Assembly: GCF_000203795.2 (NCBI RefSeq)
Contig: NW_006281109.1
Coordinates: forward strand, 72,001 to 136,000
Origin: Batrachochytrium dendrobatidis JAM81
Taxonomy: Eukaryota; Chytridiomycota; Chytridiomycetes; Rhizophydiales
Length of the DNA: 64,000 nucleotides
Direction: 5' to 3'
Shown: positions 32,817 to 44,456 of the stretch, one piece after another
Position numbering within the stretch: position 1 is the stretch's first letter
Layout of the letters: every line of letters starts with the position of its first letter
Position numbers and translations under genes: made by a program
The notes under the pieces: generated by a model
What the model saw: the letters and a program-made list of their open reading frames with translations, nothing else
Databases searched by the model: none
Told to the model about the DNA's origin: nothing

Positions 32817-35429
32817 ATGTCCGGTTTTGACCAGCGCGTGCAGTTAAGATTCCGAGACCGACTATTCAACCTGCATGTGTCTGGCACCATCATGACTGCT
32901 GTCACAACTTCTCCAGACAATAATAAAAATCCAAACCACACTCCAGAAAATTCAGATTCTCAACCAAACTTGGTAGTTTCTCTTGAGGAAATGCCCTCAT
33001 CGCTGTTTTCGTCTGAAAGTCCTGCCAATATTTGGACTGCAGAGTTTTCTGCCAGTTGTATGTATTAGTAAATATATAACCATGTATTTAGATAGAGATT
33101 ATACCGCTGCTTGACAAAATACATGTTTGCTAAACATTCCTTTTACTTTTATGCACTGGAATCGAGGTAGATATTGAGGATATTACAATCAAAACTGGTA
33201 ATTTCAAAAAATTCTCGATATTTGTCGAAATGCTCCTGAGTGCCATGCAACGAGTACGTATCATTGCATAGCTTTGGGTTTCAGCTCAAATACATGTATG
33301 CATTGGATTGAAATCTTGTCATTTTGCTTATATTTTAAATGTATTTGAAGCCAAACTCGACAGTTTCGCTGGATCTGCTGACTTGGCAAGACTTGGATGC
33401 AGTAAAAAACAGCGGTTTGCCAAACCGAACCAAGCAATTTGATGATGGTAAAATGTATTTGATCATAACATACGCTGTTGCGTTTGATAGGTATATCAGT
33501 TTAACGTATTTGGCTGATATTGGGTTGACCGAGTTGATTGGATTTATTTCACTAAAACAAACCGTCACTCATTGTAATTTAAATAGAGTTCATTATCCTC
33601 TACCACTTGTCAAACAAAATTCGCCAAAGCTATCCAGTAATGATGCACGACAAAAACAGCTTCTTCAAGACATGGCTAGCGTAAGTCTGACTCATGATAG
33701 TCGTGCTACCTATTTGTATTCTCAGCACACAGCGTTGACAATTTTGAAATTGATTCCAACTTTAGCTTTTAAAAGAAAATGACAAGTTGAGGTATCAGAT
33801 CAAGTCAATGGAGCTAGATGCACACACCGCTCAACCCTCACACAATACTCAAAGGTAAACCTCATCAAATGCTATTTCTAATCGAGCTTTTATCTGAATC
33901 TATTGTTTTCAAGTCAAAAAGTTTATATTGACTTTGGATTTGAAAAAGTACTCAAGCAGAAAACGAATTACAGTCAGTCCTAGTAACTATTCGTAGAAAG
34001 TTGCGAGAGACTTTGCGTAGATATCCTCGAGACCGATTCAGTGTACGATCATGATATCTTAATTATTGAAATTAAATTATATGCACATCACTAATACATG
34101 TGATTTTAAAGCAATCTGCATACGATGGACTTTATAAATCTTTGAACGATATTTTTGAGCTTGCTCAGGTAATTTTTTGACTATTATTTTATTCCATATA
34201 GTTTCAAGATTAGCAGCTTAAAACTGATTTTCTTTTAGAACTACCATTGCAGCAATCAGTCTGTAAAAGCCACCTCTAAACCACAAAGATCTTCTCAATC
34301 CAGCACACACAAAAAACATCAAGTACGATCCTATTCAAACTCGAGTGCTCGATTGAATCGTCATTCATCGCCTCAGCTTTCTGAACGGTACTGGATTTAT
34401 ACTTGGGTTTTGGATACTTGCTTTTAAAGATGCGGTATTTATCTATAAATCATGACACATAATGTAGGAGTGGATATAAAGTCATCAAGTCAGAGCCATT
34501 GGTGGCAACTCGGCACGATCCACCAATTCGAAAATCAAACTCTTTGCGATCAAATAGTCGGTGAGCTTTACTACTTGAAATTTCTTGAACATTTAAAACG
34601 CACTGTTTAATTGAATTCTGGGTTGATTTTGATTGAGTAGGAAGCCATCCATGTCACCTTTTCGTCGATTTGATCCAACTCAGTAAGTTGATTCACGTTT
34701 AGATGTATATTTTCAACACATATCAACCGTGCATATTCTTGTATTTCAAAGGTATATACTAGATAAAGAGCGCAAGCAAGCAGACAAACGATCACTTAGG
34801 TATGTTTGAATCGGCGTATATTTGATCTATGCAATGTTTTTCAACACTCGATTGTGATGGACACGACTAAATGTGTTGTAATTTTGTGAATTAGTCGTGA
34901 CCATATCTCCAGATCGAGAGATGTAACTAGAAGTTCATCCATTAACTCCAATTCGTCGTATGAATCAAAAAGTATGTGGCTTTATCGCATGGTGTTTTAT
35001 AGCTGTGTATTATTGAGTCTATTGATAATTAGAATCTACATGACCGAAACTAACAAGAAATATTAAAGTTCGTGACAATACACATCAGGGAAGATCCAGC
35101 TCGAAACGCATACCTACTTATTCTTCACAGACACGTGAAAGCAGTATATCCATAGTAAGTCAAAGAACAAGCTATTTATTCATATTTTGGCATTGAGTAG
35201 CCGAGCTGTATACAATAAGATTTTACTTGATTCACTCTAACCCTTGAACACAAATCAATGCTTGTAAAACTGATAGAATGGAGAGCGATCGATATCCAAA
35301 AGCCGACCATCGTATTTGCAACCAGGTCCGACTAAAAAAAAGTATCTTGATGAAAACAGTCCAACAGACGATACTATTGAAAGTCGTTTAGCTCAGTTAC
35401 AAATGTACCTCGCTTCTGTGGTTGATTAA
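32817..35429 (+). CDS. CCDC61/VFL3 basal-body protein
   Basis: Fourteen exons: 32817-33057, 33171-33253, 33351-33490, 33587-33680, 33787-33854, 33949-34042, 34112-34168, 34239-34387, 34468-34560, 34641-34682, 34752-34799, 34895-34971, 35069-35154, 35277-35429. All join in phase, giving 474 residues. The N-terminal part matches CCDC61: IEDITIKTGNFKKFSIF, VSLDLLTWQDLDAV, MYLIITYAVAFDRVHYPLPL. A coiled coil follows (about 175-215, ELQSVLVTIRRKLRETLRR), then a Ser/Arg-rich basic tail ending RLAQLQMYLASVVD. CCDC61 (Chlamydomonas VFL3) is a SAS-6-like head-domain protein that positions basal bodies and their rootlets. This fits a fungus with flagellated zoospores. The small exons (42-94 bp) explain why the gene shows only as fragments by ORF length. 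Confidence 0.9.
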
Positions 35430-35570
35430 ACACCCTTTTTGCAGCTAGTTTCAAATGGCAAATAAATGGGTCTAGGCAAAGAATTATATTTGAACAGCAG
35501 TGATAGCTATACAGCATTATTTACGAGTGGAGAATGCAGATGATTTAAATAAAACAGTTGTGACATGTTG

Positions 35571-36317
35571 TTAAACAGGAGATAGATGGATATCCGTCAA
35601 TTCCAGTTCGTCGTACAGGTCGTATTGGTCAAGATCCAGACCAGCATCCCATTGAGAATTCCCAAGCGTATCAACATTGGAGTCTGGATCCACGGCTGAA
35701 AGTTGAAGCCATCCGGTTTGTGCGATTATAAAAGCAGGCAGAAAGGGATAAATCAGGGCGTATAACCATTTGAATTCGGAAAACCATTGCGGTTTAGCAT
35801 CGAGGGATTTAATTGAAGTAGAATTGGCAAGCATATTGGAATTGCTGGGAATAGGAGAATGTCCAAACAGTTTGAATGCATGTTGCTGGAGTAATCTGAA
35901 TGGCAGCATGTATTCAAAAAAGCACCATACAGCAGTGCCTACTGCAAGCTTTAGCAGCTCGTTTAGTATGTCAGCATATGAACCCAAAGCGACACGATCA
36001 TCATGTGGTAAGAGTTTGATGAATTCATATTTGGAAATGACTGAATAAGTGCCTACAAAAAACAGTACAGAAGAGTGTTTGATATAGCCCATAGTTGCTA
36101 GCAGTAAAGCACCAAACAGGACTGCATGTGGAGTAATGAAACCGTCAGGATGGATGAACAGTGAAGCCAAATGTTGCAAGCCAATGAGAGTGATGATGAT
36201 GACAGAAATAACACATTTGATTTGAATAGCAGGCAAGTAGAGTGATGTTAGAACAGCATGGATGATTGTTTCTCTGAGCAAGTCCAGCCAAGTGCGTTGA
36301 TACCACAATCCATACAT
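35571..36317 (-). CDS. Multi-pass membrane protein of unknown function
   Basis: The frame is open from 36527, but I choose the ATG at 36317 (MYGLWYQRTWLDLLRE), which gives 248 residues; the extra 70 upstream residues are basic and look noncoding. Hydrophobic segments fall at about 35-52, 62-80, 83-100, 118-140 and 190-207, followed by an acidic tail (DLDQYDLYDELELTD). No family is recognised. It is convergent with CCDC61 (142 bp between stops). Confidence 0.6.
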   Translation of the reverse strand: MYGLWYQRTWLDLLRETIIHAVLTSLYLPAIQIKCVISVIIITLIGLQHLASLFIHPDGFITPHAVLFGALLLATMGYIKHSSVLFFVGTYSVISKYEFIKLLPHDDRVALGSYADILNELLKLAVGTAVWCFFEYMLPFRLLQQHAFKLFGHSPIPSNSNMLANSTSIKSLDAKPQWFSEFKWLYALIYPFLPAFIIAQTGWLQLSAVDPDSNVDTLGNSQWDAGLDLDQYDLYDELELTDIHLSPV

Positions 36318-36589
36318 GTTCAAAGTTGTTGTTTGTCTGTTTAAACTATTTGTTAATATGATCACGTGTTTAACACGTGGTTGAATTTGCATTTTAAACT
36401 TGAACGCTTTTCTGCAAGTTGACTGCTGATTGCGCTTGTTAGAAATTGGCATTTCAATCTGTGACCTTGCGTACGGTCGCGATCGAGTCAAGAGAACAAT
36501 ATTATATACTGTTTGCATGGTAATCACTCAATACTGATTTGTAGAGAGTTGAAGATTCAACATTTACTCGGTCATACAAGAATCCAAAT

Positions 36590-36672
36590 AGCAATGCTTT
36601 CCAGAAACTGACAGCATAAAACTGCTACACTTTGTCACCCTTATTAGTGTTCTATTTTACGTGACCAAATGC
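36590..36672 (+). mobile_element. Solo right end of the TIR element family (copy F)
   Basis: CACCCTTATTAGTGTTCTATTTTACGTGACCAAATGCA-type sequence around 36637-36672 matches the right ends of copies D and I. No left end is visible within 700 bp upstream, which is occupied by the membrane-protein gene and its 5' flank. It ends about 55 bp before the lipase start codon, so it may contribute to that promoter. Confidence 0.5.
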
Positions 36673-36724
36673 AACCCTCAATCAATACATTGAAATCAAT
36701 GTCCATTCAAAAGGAAATTGTCAA

Positions 36725-39542
36725 ATGGACTGCCTCTACTCTGGAATGCTGGTCAGTAATGTCATGAATATCGCTTTCAATAGAACATCTTCTAACCTTT
36801 TTAAACCAACTTTCGACTGTATTTATGGAAACAACTTAGCATTGTATATATCTTGTTGTTTTTTGATGCAAGTATCATGCTGGCTTTTAGTTTATCTTGA
36901 TGTCATGATTCTGACATTAATGCTGGCCATTCCATATTTACACTACAGTCAATTTTCAAGTCCTGGACATTGCTTACATCATACATATCAACAGCTGATC
37001 TAACAGAAGTTCTTGAGCAGCGTTTAAGTTCTGCAAAAACCTATGAAGAGTGGAAAACCACTGCACTGGAACTGGATGTGTATGTATACTCTATACATTG
37101 ATTACTACTGGATCTGGCTCGTGCTAACAATCCATTGCATTGAATTGGGCTTGATAGTCTTTATGGTATGTTTTCAAAATACGCTGCAACTTTAGATTTA
37201 CAAGATTAACATTCACATCTACTGATATGGACACTTTTCAACCAATAACGTTGTTCACTTCAAGGAAACACTTTATGGAAGGACATTCAAGAAGATCCAG
37301 CTTATGACAACAAATTGATCAGTTCTCGTCTAATTAGTTTAAAGCAGTCCCATGCATCAAAAGACTTTGAATCGATGATGTACTTGCTGAGATCGGGTAA
37401 TTTTCAAACAATTATGCTTTGGATTGTATAGAAACAGGATCACTCGGCCTGATCATGTTTTGTTGCGGATTGGATTAGGGCTTCTTCGGAATTTGGGCGG
37501 AATATCTGATATTCGATTATACAGACATTCTATTGTTGGGTGAGTTGATTGAATAGGGCTGAATCTACAAAATACATGCTTTAACTATGCCAATGGGTGG
37601 ATATGAGTCTTGGTTATTGAAACAACTTTGAATCTGTAGAACCAAAAATTTAATTCAGAGCTATATAGATGAAGTGGTCTCGCAATTCGAAACCATTTCG
37701 CTTATAAAATCTCCCACTGCCCAACAACAGCGCAAAGTTGAGTTGCTATCAGACACACAGCAAAGTTTTGGCAACACTGCTCTTCTTCTTCAAGGAGGTG
37801 TTACGTTTGGAATGTATCATGCAGGCGTTGTCAAGGCGCTTTTTCAAAATGGACTTTTGCCTAATATCATCAGCGGAACATCAGTCGGTGCACTGATTGC
37901 TGCGCTTGTGTGTATTCACACAGATGAAGAGATGCCCAAGATTTTTACAGAAGGTGGCATTAAATTGGGAACGTTCAAGACAAAATCAGCTCAAGGATCG
38001 TTTGCGCGAAAAGTAACCCGACTGTTCAATCATGGTTAGTTTTGCTAACTACTGTTGCATTTTGAATATAAATGGATAAAGGGCTTGAATGGTATTAAAC
38101 ACATGTGTGTGTATTTTTGACCAAAACATCAACGCTAGGATATCTTTTGGATGTGTCTGTAATTGAGCAATGCGTCAAGGATAATCTAGAAGACATTACA
38201 TTTATGGTAAATGGATATTTTATTGATATCTACAATGCAGTGGTGGTACTGCTGTGAATTTAACCATTTAAATACGGCCTCGATATCAATTGTCTACTAC
38301 AAAAATCAACAGGAAGCATACAACAAAACTGGCCGGGTCCTTAATATTCCCGCAGTGTCATCTGGTAGAGGAGAAGTACCACAACTACTCAACTATCTTA
38401 CAGCACCAAATGTTGTAAGTTTGACTTTGTACCGTAGCATTTTTTAAATATGAGATTTTCTAATTTTCATTAATCGCTTTGGCTTGATGAAAAGCTTATT
38501 CGATCCGCTGCATGTGCTTCAGTTGGAGTACCTGGTTTAATTCAGTCTACTGGTTTGCTTCAGAAAATGCCCATGGGAAATCCTCTTCCTTGGTGTCCTT
38601 TACGTAAATAGATTCAACTTGATACCTGCAGTATTGTTGTTTAGCCTATACATTGACTAAATTATGTTGCCTGTTTACAGCCAAGGATAAAAACGGCTCC
38701 AATCCAATGCAAGTGTTTGCATGCTATGGGTTTTGTATTATGGATATAAATCTAAACTAAACTGCTGATTCATACTAATACTCTGTGCTTTCGTGTTGAC
38801 TATTTCCAAACTGTAACAGTTTGGAAAACCCAGAAAAACGACTTGCAGAGCTGTTCAATGTGAACCACTTTATTGTATCACAAGCTAGTCCCTATATTTC
38901 GCCAGTTATCATGAAGAAAAGACCATCACTGTTTGGACGACTCGAGAGTCTTTTTTTAAGCGAATTGAGATACAGACTCGGTCAACTTCGCGATCTGGGA
39001 TTAATATCACAAGTGATTACATCGTTATTTGGACATAAGATTCAAGGACATGTCACTATTGCACCAGAGCTGACGTCTTTGGTAAGAATACAAGCAGTAT
39101 TGTCAAGTCTGATATATTTGGAAGTTTGGTATTTACAAAAACTTGCTGAATTATGCACAGGATTTTTTCAATCTGTTTAACCATCCAACAAATACAGCAC
39201 TCAACTACTGGATTGAGAAAGGAGAGAGATCTACCTGGCCGCTCATGTCCCTTATCAGCAATCGCACCAAGATTGAGCTTGCTTTGCGAAAAGGTAAATC
39301 GGATGTTGTTTGTAATCTATCATCACGTGATTTATTTGCAAGCATTTCACTTTGAGCGATAAAAAGTTTTATTTTGTATTGTTGCTGACTTGAATTACTG
39401 CTGCTATTGACTACTGTGAACGCATACGCTTTCAGCTGTTTGTAAATCCAAAGAGCATTTGGCAAAGCAAGAACAGGAATACTTGAAGAGATTTGAAGTC
39501 CGTAAAGAAGAATCCAGAAAACGCAATAAATCCATTTCTTGA
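36725..39542 (+). CDS. Patatin-type triacylglycerol lipase (SDP1/Tgl4-like)
   Basis: Thirteen exons: 36725-36871, 36949-37079, 37158-37165, 37265-37396, 37479-37539, 37640-38034, 38139-38206, 38313-38414, 38495-38603, 38681-38714, 38820-39081, 39161-39293, 39436-39542. They sum to 562 residues in phase. The third exon is only 8 bp. A hydrophobic segment near residue 35-50 precedes the DUF-type helical region (TYEEWKTTALELD; LLRSGLLRNLGG). The patatin core follows: oxyanion motif LLQGGVTFGMYHAGVVKAL, nucleophile GTSVGALIAA, then VLNYLTAP-like LLNYLTAPNV and LAELFNVNHFIVSQASPYISP. Family members cut fatty acids from stored fat at lipid droplets. The Asp-Gly-Ser motif of the Ser-Asp dyad, expected just before LENPEKRLAELFNVNHF, is not found in any frame. 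The exon 10/11 junction there is uncertain (weak donor GTTTGC). Confidence 0.85.
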
Positions 39543-39665
39543 TTGATTTCAATTAATCAATACTTGCTGATTATCCAACCTTGCCTTTCATTTATAATTA
39601 CGAGTCTCGACTAAAAGCATTGAATTTACCAACTGCTTTTAAATACACTGACTTTTAAAAACACT

Positions 39666-40592
39666 ATGCCAGCAGACTCAAAACCATCGACTGCTACTCG
39701 TCACAGGTCGCAACGCCGCGACGGACAGAAACCATCGTCACACACTACACGACCACTCAAGCGTCGATCAGAGACTCCAGGATCAAATGTCAATAAAATT
39801 TCAATTGGAAAACCAGGCGAGACTAAACATATAGGCAGTAGCAAAAAGCGTAAGCGCATGTCAAGTCCAAACACGATCAAAGTCGCCCCATCAACCACCA
39901 TTGTATCCGATGCAGACCTATCGACTGATGCAACTCTCATGACTGCAGATATACAAACATCATCTCCGCAAGCCGCTTCATCCGTATCTTTACAGTCAAA
40001 ACGATCTCGCCGTCTTCCTCGAACTCTTGCTGACTGTGGTGTGGATTACATTGATCACCAATCAGCTCCCTATTTGGATCGTGAAGGACCAACTCAATAC
40101 ACATCATTAATCAAACACCTTCTTTCGGCCAAACTTCAACAGATAATGACTCCAAAGCCTAGTTTGCGTCTTATTATTGTATGCTCATCTGCCGAACGCA
40201 CGTTGGAGATTATCAAGGGGTTAAAAGTACATTTGCCAAATGTAAGAATACTAAAGCTTTTTGCTCGACATATCAAATTAGAAGAGCAAGTTGGATTAGC
40301 AAACTCCAAAATGTTTCCCATTGGTGTCGGTACTCCACACCGAATAGCAAAACTCTTAATGGAAGATGCAGGTAATTCGATCGTGCAATTGAAATAAGGT
40401 TGACATGGGTTTAACATCAACTTGTACTGAATTAAATTAGCTCAACCTGGACTATCTAAACTCATGCACGTCGTGTTTGATCAATCTTGTATGGATTCAA
40501 AGAAACTGCAGCTGTTTGATTCTGCTGATAAAGAATTGGCCGAGATTTTGGCAATTGCTACCCAATCCAAGTGGGGATTGCATGGAGTATAG
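39666..40592 (+). CDS. CMS1-like ribosome biogenesis protein
   Basis: Two exons, 39666-40371 and 40441-40592, give 285 residues. The first about 125 residues are basic and disordered with nuclear-localisation-like clusters (SKKRKRM, SKRSRRLPR). The CMS1 domain follows: LIIVCSSAERTLEIIKGLK, LFARHIKLEEQV and IGVGTPHRIAKLL, which resemble the DEAD-helicase fold motifs without a working Walker box, then LMHVVFDQSCMDSKK. CMS1/CMSS1 is a nucleolar protein linked to the small-subunit processome. The last exon is short and ends ATQSKWGLHGV. Confidence 0.88.
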
Positions 40593-40651
40593 TGTCTAGC
40601 TGCTTGCTAATGTTTGTAGTTACTTTGGCCTTTCAAGTCTTGTTCAACTTA

Positions 40652-41155
40652 TCATCGTATTCACGTAAAATGGAACATTAAATAAAGGTTTCAGAGTAAA
40701 CAGTCAGTTCCATGGAATGGTGTCAGTTTACTGGACATTATCGTGTTCTTTAAACTCTTTGGTTTACTGATCTCCTAGCAATTGACATGGAAACAACAGT
40801 TTCATTTCTGAAATGGACGATCCTTGTTTTCTTGAATTAAAGCGTAAAACATATTCGAGATTTTAAAATACACAAAAATGAGTGTATACAGAATTGTATT
40901 GATGTCATCAGAGTCCAATATATGTATTGCAATGCATGGATCTGGCGATCGTACAATGTATAGGTATGTCACAGAATTCCAGTTCAAGACCATGATTTGA
41001 TAGTGTATGATGATTGTTGTGCTGAATCAATTGAACATGCTAATTTGTGGTAGGAAAGCGTAACGAATATTCAACTATTGTTTATTCTGAAGCAAAATGA
41101 TGGCAGTCAATGCATGAATACAAAAGTGTTCCAGTTTATGTGAATACGGCTGTAA
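40652..41155 (-). mobile_element. TIR element copy G
   Basis: ATCGTATTCACGTAAAATGG (40654-40673) is paired with TTTATGTGAATACGGCTGTA (about 41135-41154) in inverse orientation. The spacing of about 500 bp and the interior order match copies A and D on the minus strand (for example the stretch meaning 'ttcaagaaaacaagga' before the zinc-finger region). The WNRD region is deleted here. The element lies between the CMS1 and glutaredoxin genes, about 30 bp from the glutaredoxin stop codon. Confidence 0.75.
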
Positions 41156-41187
41156 TGAATTACAACTGTTACACCATGAATCCATAT

Positions 41188-42163
41188 TCATTTAGAGGTT
41201 GGCTCTTGTTCTGGCGCTTCAATGATACCCTCCTTGGCCAGCATTGTTTCCAGCTCGCCGCTTTGATGCATACTAATAAGAATATCAGATCCACCAATAA
41301 ATTCGCCATTTAAAAAAACCTGTGGAATAGTGGGCCAAGAACTAGATGTTTCCAGTAAAGTGTCAAAATGTTGAATGGCTAGATACTGTATGCACAGATG
41401 CAAGAGTAACAGCCGTGTCTTACGTGTACTCCTTGATGCCCTCGCGCACCTCCGAATCCGAGAGAACATTGACCGTCTTGAAATCCTTGACCCCTAAAAA
41501 TAGCCAATACAGATATCAATCAGTTGACATCTGGTAAAGGTGTGTAGGTTCACCATTCTAGCAATACAATGAAACATAAGCCTGACTTACCTTGGAGATC
41601 AAGGATCTGAATGACAGCTCGACTGAATCCACACTAATGGGTTTAAATAGACAAGCAATTCAAGCGTCAGACTCTCAACAAGCCCATTGATTCTATTAAA
41701 AGATATGGCCGTAATCACATGTACCTGAGGAGAGGCTTTGTTTCCTTTCATGAACACAACAACAGGATGTTCCTTGACAGCCTATACAAATATCAAATAA
41801 AATAAGACTAAGGATTCAAAATGATGGAGTCATACTATTAGACAAGACATTTTTACCTTGTCAATCTGCGATCTGAGTTTGTCAGAAATGTTTCGATGCA
41901 AGATATGATTCACAGCAAGTTGCGATTTAAAGGCAGCGGTTCTTGTAGCAATCAATGGCGATTGAACACCTGAAAGCAAGCGCTAAATATAAATAAACGA
42001 TCAGTCAGTTTCAATAGCTGGAATGAGGTTTGAAGATGATTGAAACTATTAGAGTTTGACGAATGAACTCAAGTGGATGATTATAAAAATCAACATGCAT
42101 AAATAGCTGCAGTTCATATTTATGTAGTGCTGAACGAATTCTTACAGCAGTTCTTCCAAACAT
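41188..42163 (-). CDS. GRX5: Mitochondrial monothiol glutaredoxin, Grx5 type
   Basis: Six exons (42163-42146, 41982-41857, 41781-41725, 41633-41591, 41493-41424, 41341-41188) join in phase to 155 residues. Exon 1 is only 18 bp. The first about 35 residues are basic and Ser/Arg/Leu rich with few acids, a likely mitochondrial presequence. The core has [20 protein letters not shown] with the CGFS active site, [14 protein letters not shown] with the cis-Pro loop, and GGSDI for glutathione binding. Grx5 hands 2Fe-2S clusters from the scaffold to target proteins in the mitochondrial matrix. All diagnostic residues are present. It is divergently arranged with the NYN-domain gene. Confidence 0.95.
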
Positions 42164-42514
42164 GACTATTATTGATAACTCGATCTGCTAGATGGTCGAG
42201 TGGAGAATCGCATCAAATGAAAAGTTTTAATCTCAAGTCACGTGTAATAGGCTCTGTTCTAACCAGGCCAGACTACTGGATTGACTCTGGTTTGCCTGTG
42301 CTGTTGTCGATGCATCGCTAAACTTGATGAAATCTACTTTTAATGTTGCATTGCTTTTCAGATACGTGACGAAACCTATTGTGTTGATTCAAACACGACT
42401 TTGGTCGACTATTCGAGACTTTGGCTTACCAAAAGTATTTCGAGTCAACTCTATCCTTTTACTGCTACATTAGTACAACAACAACATCTATTCTTTGATT
42501 TAAATATTCAAGTA
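42164..42514. promoter_or_regulatory. Divergent promoter region between GRX5 and the NYN gene
   Basis: A 351-bp interval separates the two start codons on opposite strands, so both promoters lie here. The downstream frame is open without stops from about 42401, leaving a longer N-terminus possible for the NYN protein if an upstream non-ATG start or exon is used. No TATA box or other motif is convincing. Confidence 0.5.
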
Positions 42515-44456
42515 ATGAAAAAGTCTGGTTCCAATAAATCCATTAGATCCAATAGTGGAACACGAGGAATGAAATCAAACACCTCGCAACACCAACTCTC
42601 TCAAACCACTTATGCATCAGATACCCACAAAGACACCAATCAATCCACAACTACTTGGCCTATTTCTCATGAAACTAGTACAGATCATGAAACTCATTCT
42701 AATCCATCTTATACTTTTGTTGAGCCAATCAAAACAGATTCAGTTGCTTATATTCCACTGATGGACGTATCTCCAAAATGCCACGAATCAGATTTTCAAG
42801 ACGATAATTGTCCACTGATATTTTCAACACATACAGGCACTGATTTGGATGAGGCAACATCTGCTGGTGATGGGACATCCAACAGTCGCGTCTCGCCTGA
42901 TACAGCAACAAGCTCAGCTTCTCCTGGAACTCAAAGTAGTATTCCGCATACAATTCAATGCACACATAAATGCACGGATAACAATGGAGCTTGCTTTCGA
43001 AATAGTACTCAACATATCCCATCCGTAGCCATCTTTTGGGACTTTGAAAACTGCGTATGTACTATTTAGGGTTTTCAATTCAACTCGAAATGCCAAGTAA
43101 TAGGTTTTGTTTCTGATTTAGTTTAATTTCAAAATTAAATATATTGCAAATGTATGTAGGCACCACCCGCTGCTGTTCCTGGATACGTTGCAGTTCAAAA
43201 TATCCGTAAATCGCTTCGACAGTTTGGTCCAATTGTCCAGTTTCGAGCAAGTCTAATGATCTTGAACATTATATGTATTACAAACCATTCAGTCACAAAC
43301 TTATATTTCAAATCTACTCTAGGCATATCTTGAAGTTAGAGAGACATTTATAAAGAGCATGCGAAGTGAGCTGCAATCGAGTGGATGCTCAGTGATTGAT
43401 ACCCCTCATAATGGAAGAAAAGATGCAGCAGACAAAATGATCATGGTTGATATGCTGTCTTATATAATCGATACACCAGCTCCAGCGTAAGTGATATAGA
43501 TTGACATGCTTGAATTGGGTTTAAAATGGTGTGAATTGCAACCAATCTATAGATATCACGCTGTTATATCTAGTATTTGATCATGTACTTGTTTTATTTA
43601 TTGACACCGACTGTAGAACCATTGTATTGATTTCAGGAGATCGAGATTTCCTGTATGCCTTGGCTGTGCTTCAAAACCGTGGCTACAACGTTGTTCTTAT
43701 TGTACCCAACAGAGGAGCAAGTCCTATTCTTCGTGCACAGGCATCTATTGTTCTTGAATGGCGGTACGATATATTTGATGAGCAGGTTGTAGCACAGATG
43801 CAACGAGACCGCGATGAGGCAACAATGCGTGTGTCTAATCTTGCTCGATCAACTAGCCAGTTGATGGCTGCTGGTGGTAGTTTTGAAAACTTGGTGTGTA
43901 ATAATGGGAATACAGGATGGAAAAGTGATTTTGGCAGTATGGGATATGAGAAACGGACTGCTGCTCCTTTGAATATCCACGTTGCTACACAGGATACAGG
44001 TGTAGAACATAGCAGTAATTTTGAGCACATGCAAGAGTATGAAAATGATATTCCAGCCTATTCACCACATGCTCCTGGATACTTTGATGCTCTCATGGAA
44101 ATTCTTCAAGCTGCAAAGCAGTCTGGCTGTTGAGTTATCTTGCTTTAATGCATGATTAGATCTAGCACGTTACTATTTACTAACAAATATTTATTTTTGT
44201 CATAATACATGGGATAAAGTATTCAAACCAAGTAAAGCCAAGATTGCTTCAGAACTGATTGCACGAAATCCAATGATCCTTCAACGAGCAGGAGTGCACA
44301 GTATGGATGGTAAGGGAGCATTTTAAACACTGCCAGATAGTTTATTTAAACACATTTTGATTTTTAGATTTTTTCAATATGGCCGTCGAGGCTGGGTTGA
44401 TTCGTATTGGCGGTATTGGGCCGGGCCAATGGATGACATGTATTTACCACTCATAG
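42515..44456 (+). CDS. NYN-domain protein of the MARF1/limkain type
   Basis: Six exons (42515-43054, 43160-43246, 43323-43486, 43617-44128, 44220-44309, 44368-44456) join in phase to 493 residues. A Ser/Thr-rich disordered N-terminus precedes the NYN nuclease fold: VAIFWDFENC (first acidic site), SELQSSGCSVIDTPHNGRKDAADKMIMVDML and TIVLISGDRDFLYAL (GDRDF acidic site), then YNVVLIVPN. After a linker comes a small domain (LFKPSKAKIASELIARNP, GQWMTCIYH) resembling a LOTUS/winged-helix module. NYN proteins cut or bind RNA; MARF1 relatives act in mRNA decay. The second intron starts with GC (CGA|GCAAGT...CTAG), the only frame-preserving choice that keeps FRAYLE. The start at 42515 is the first ATG in the open frame. 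Confidence 0.85.
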
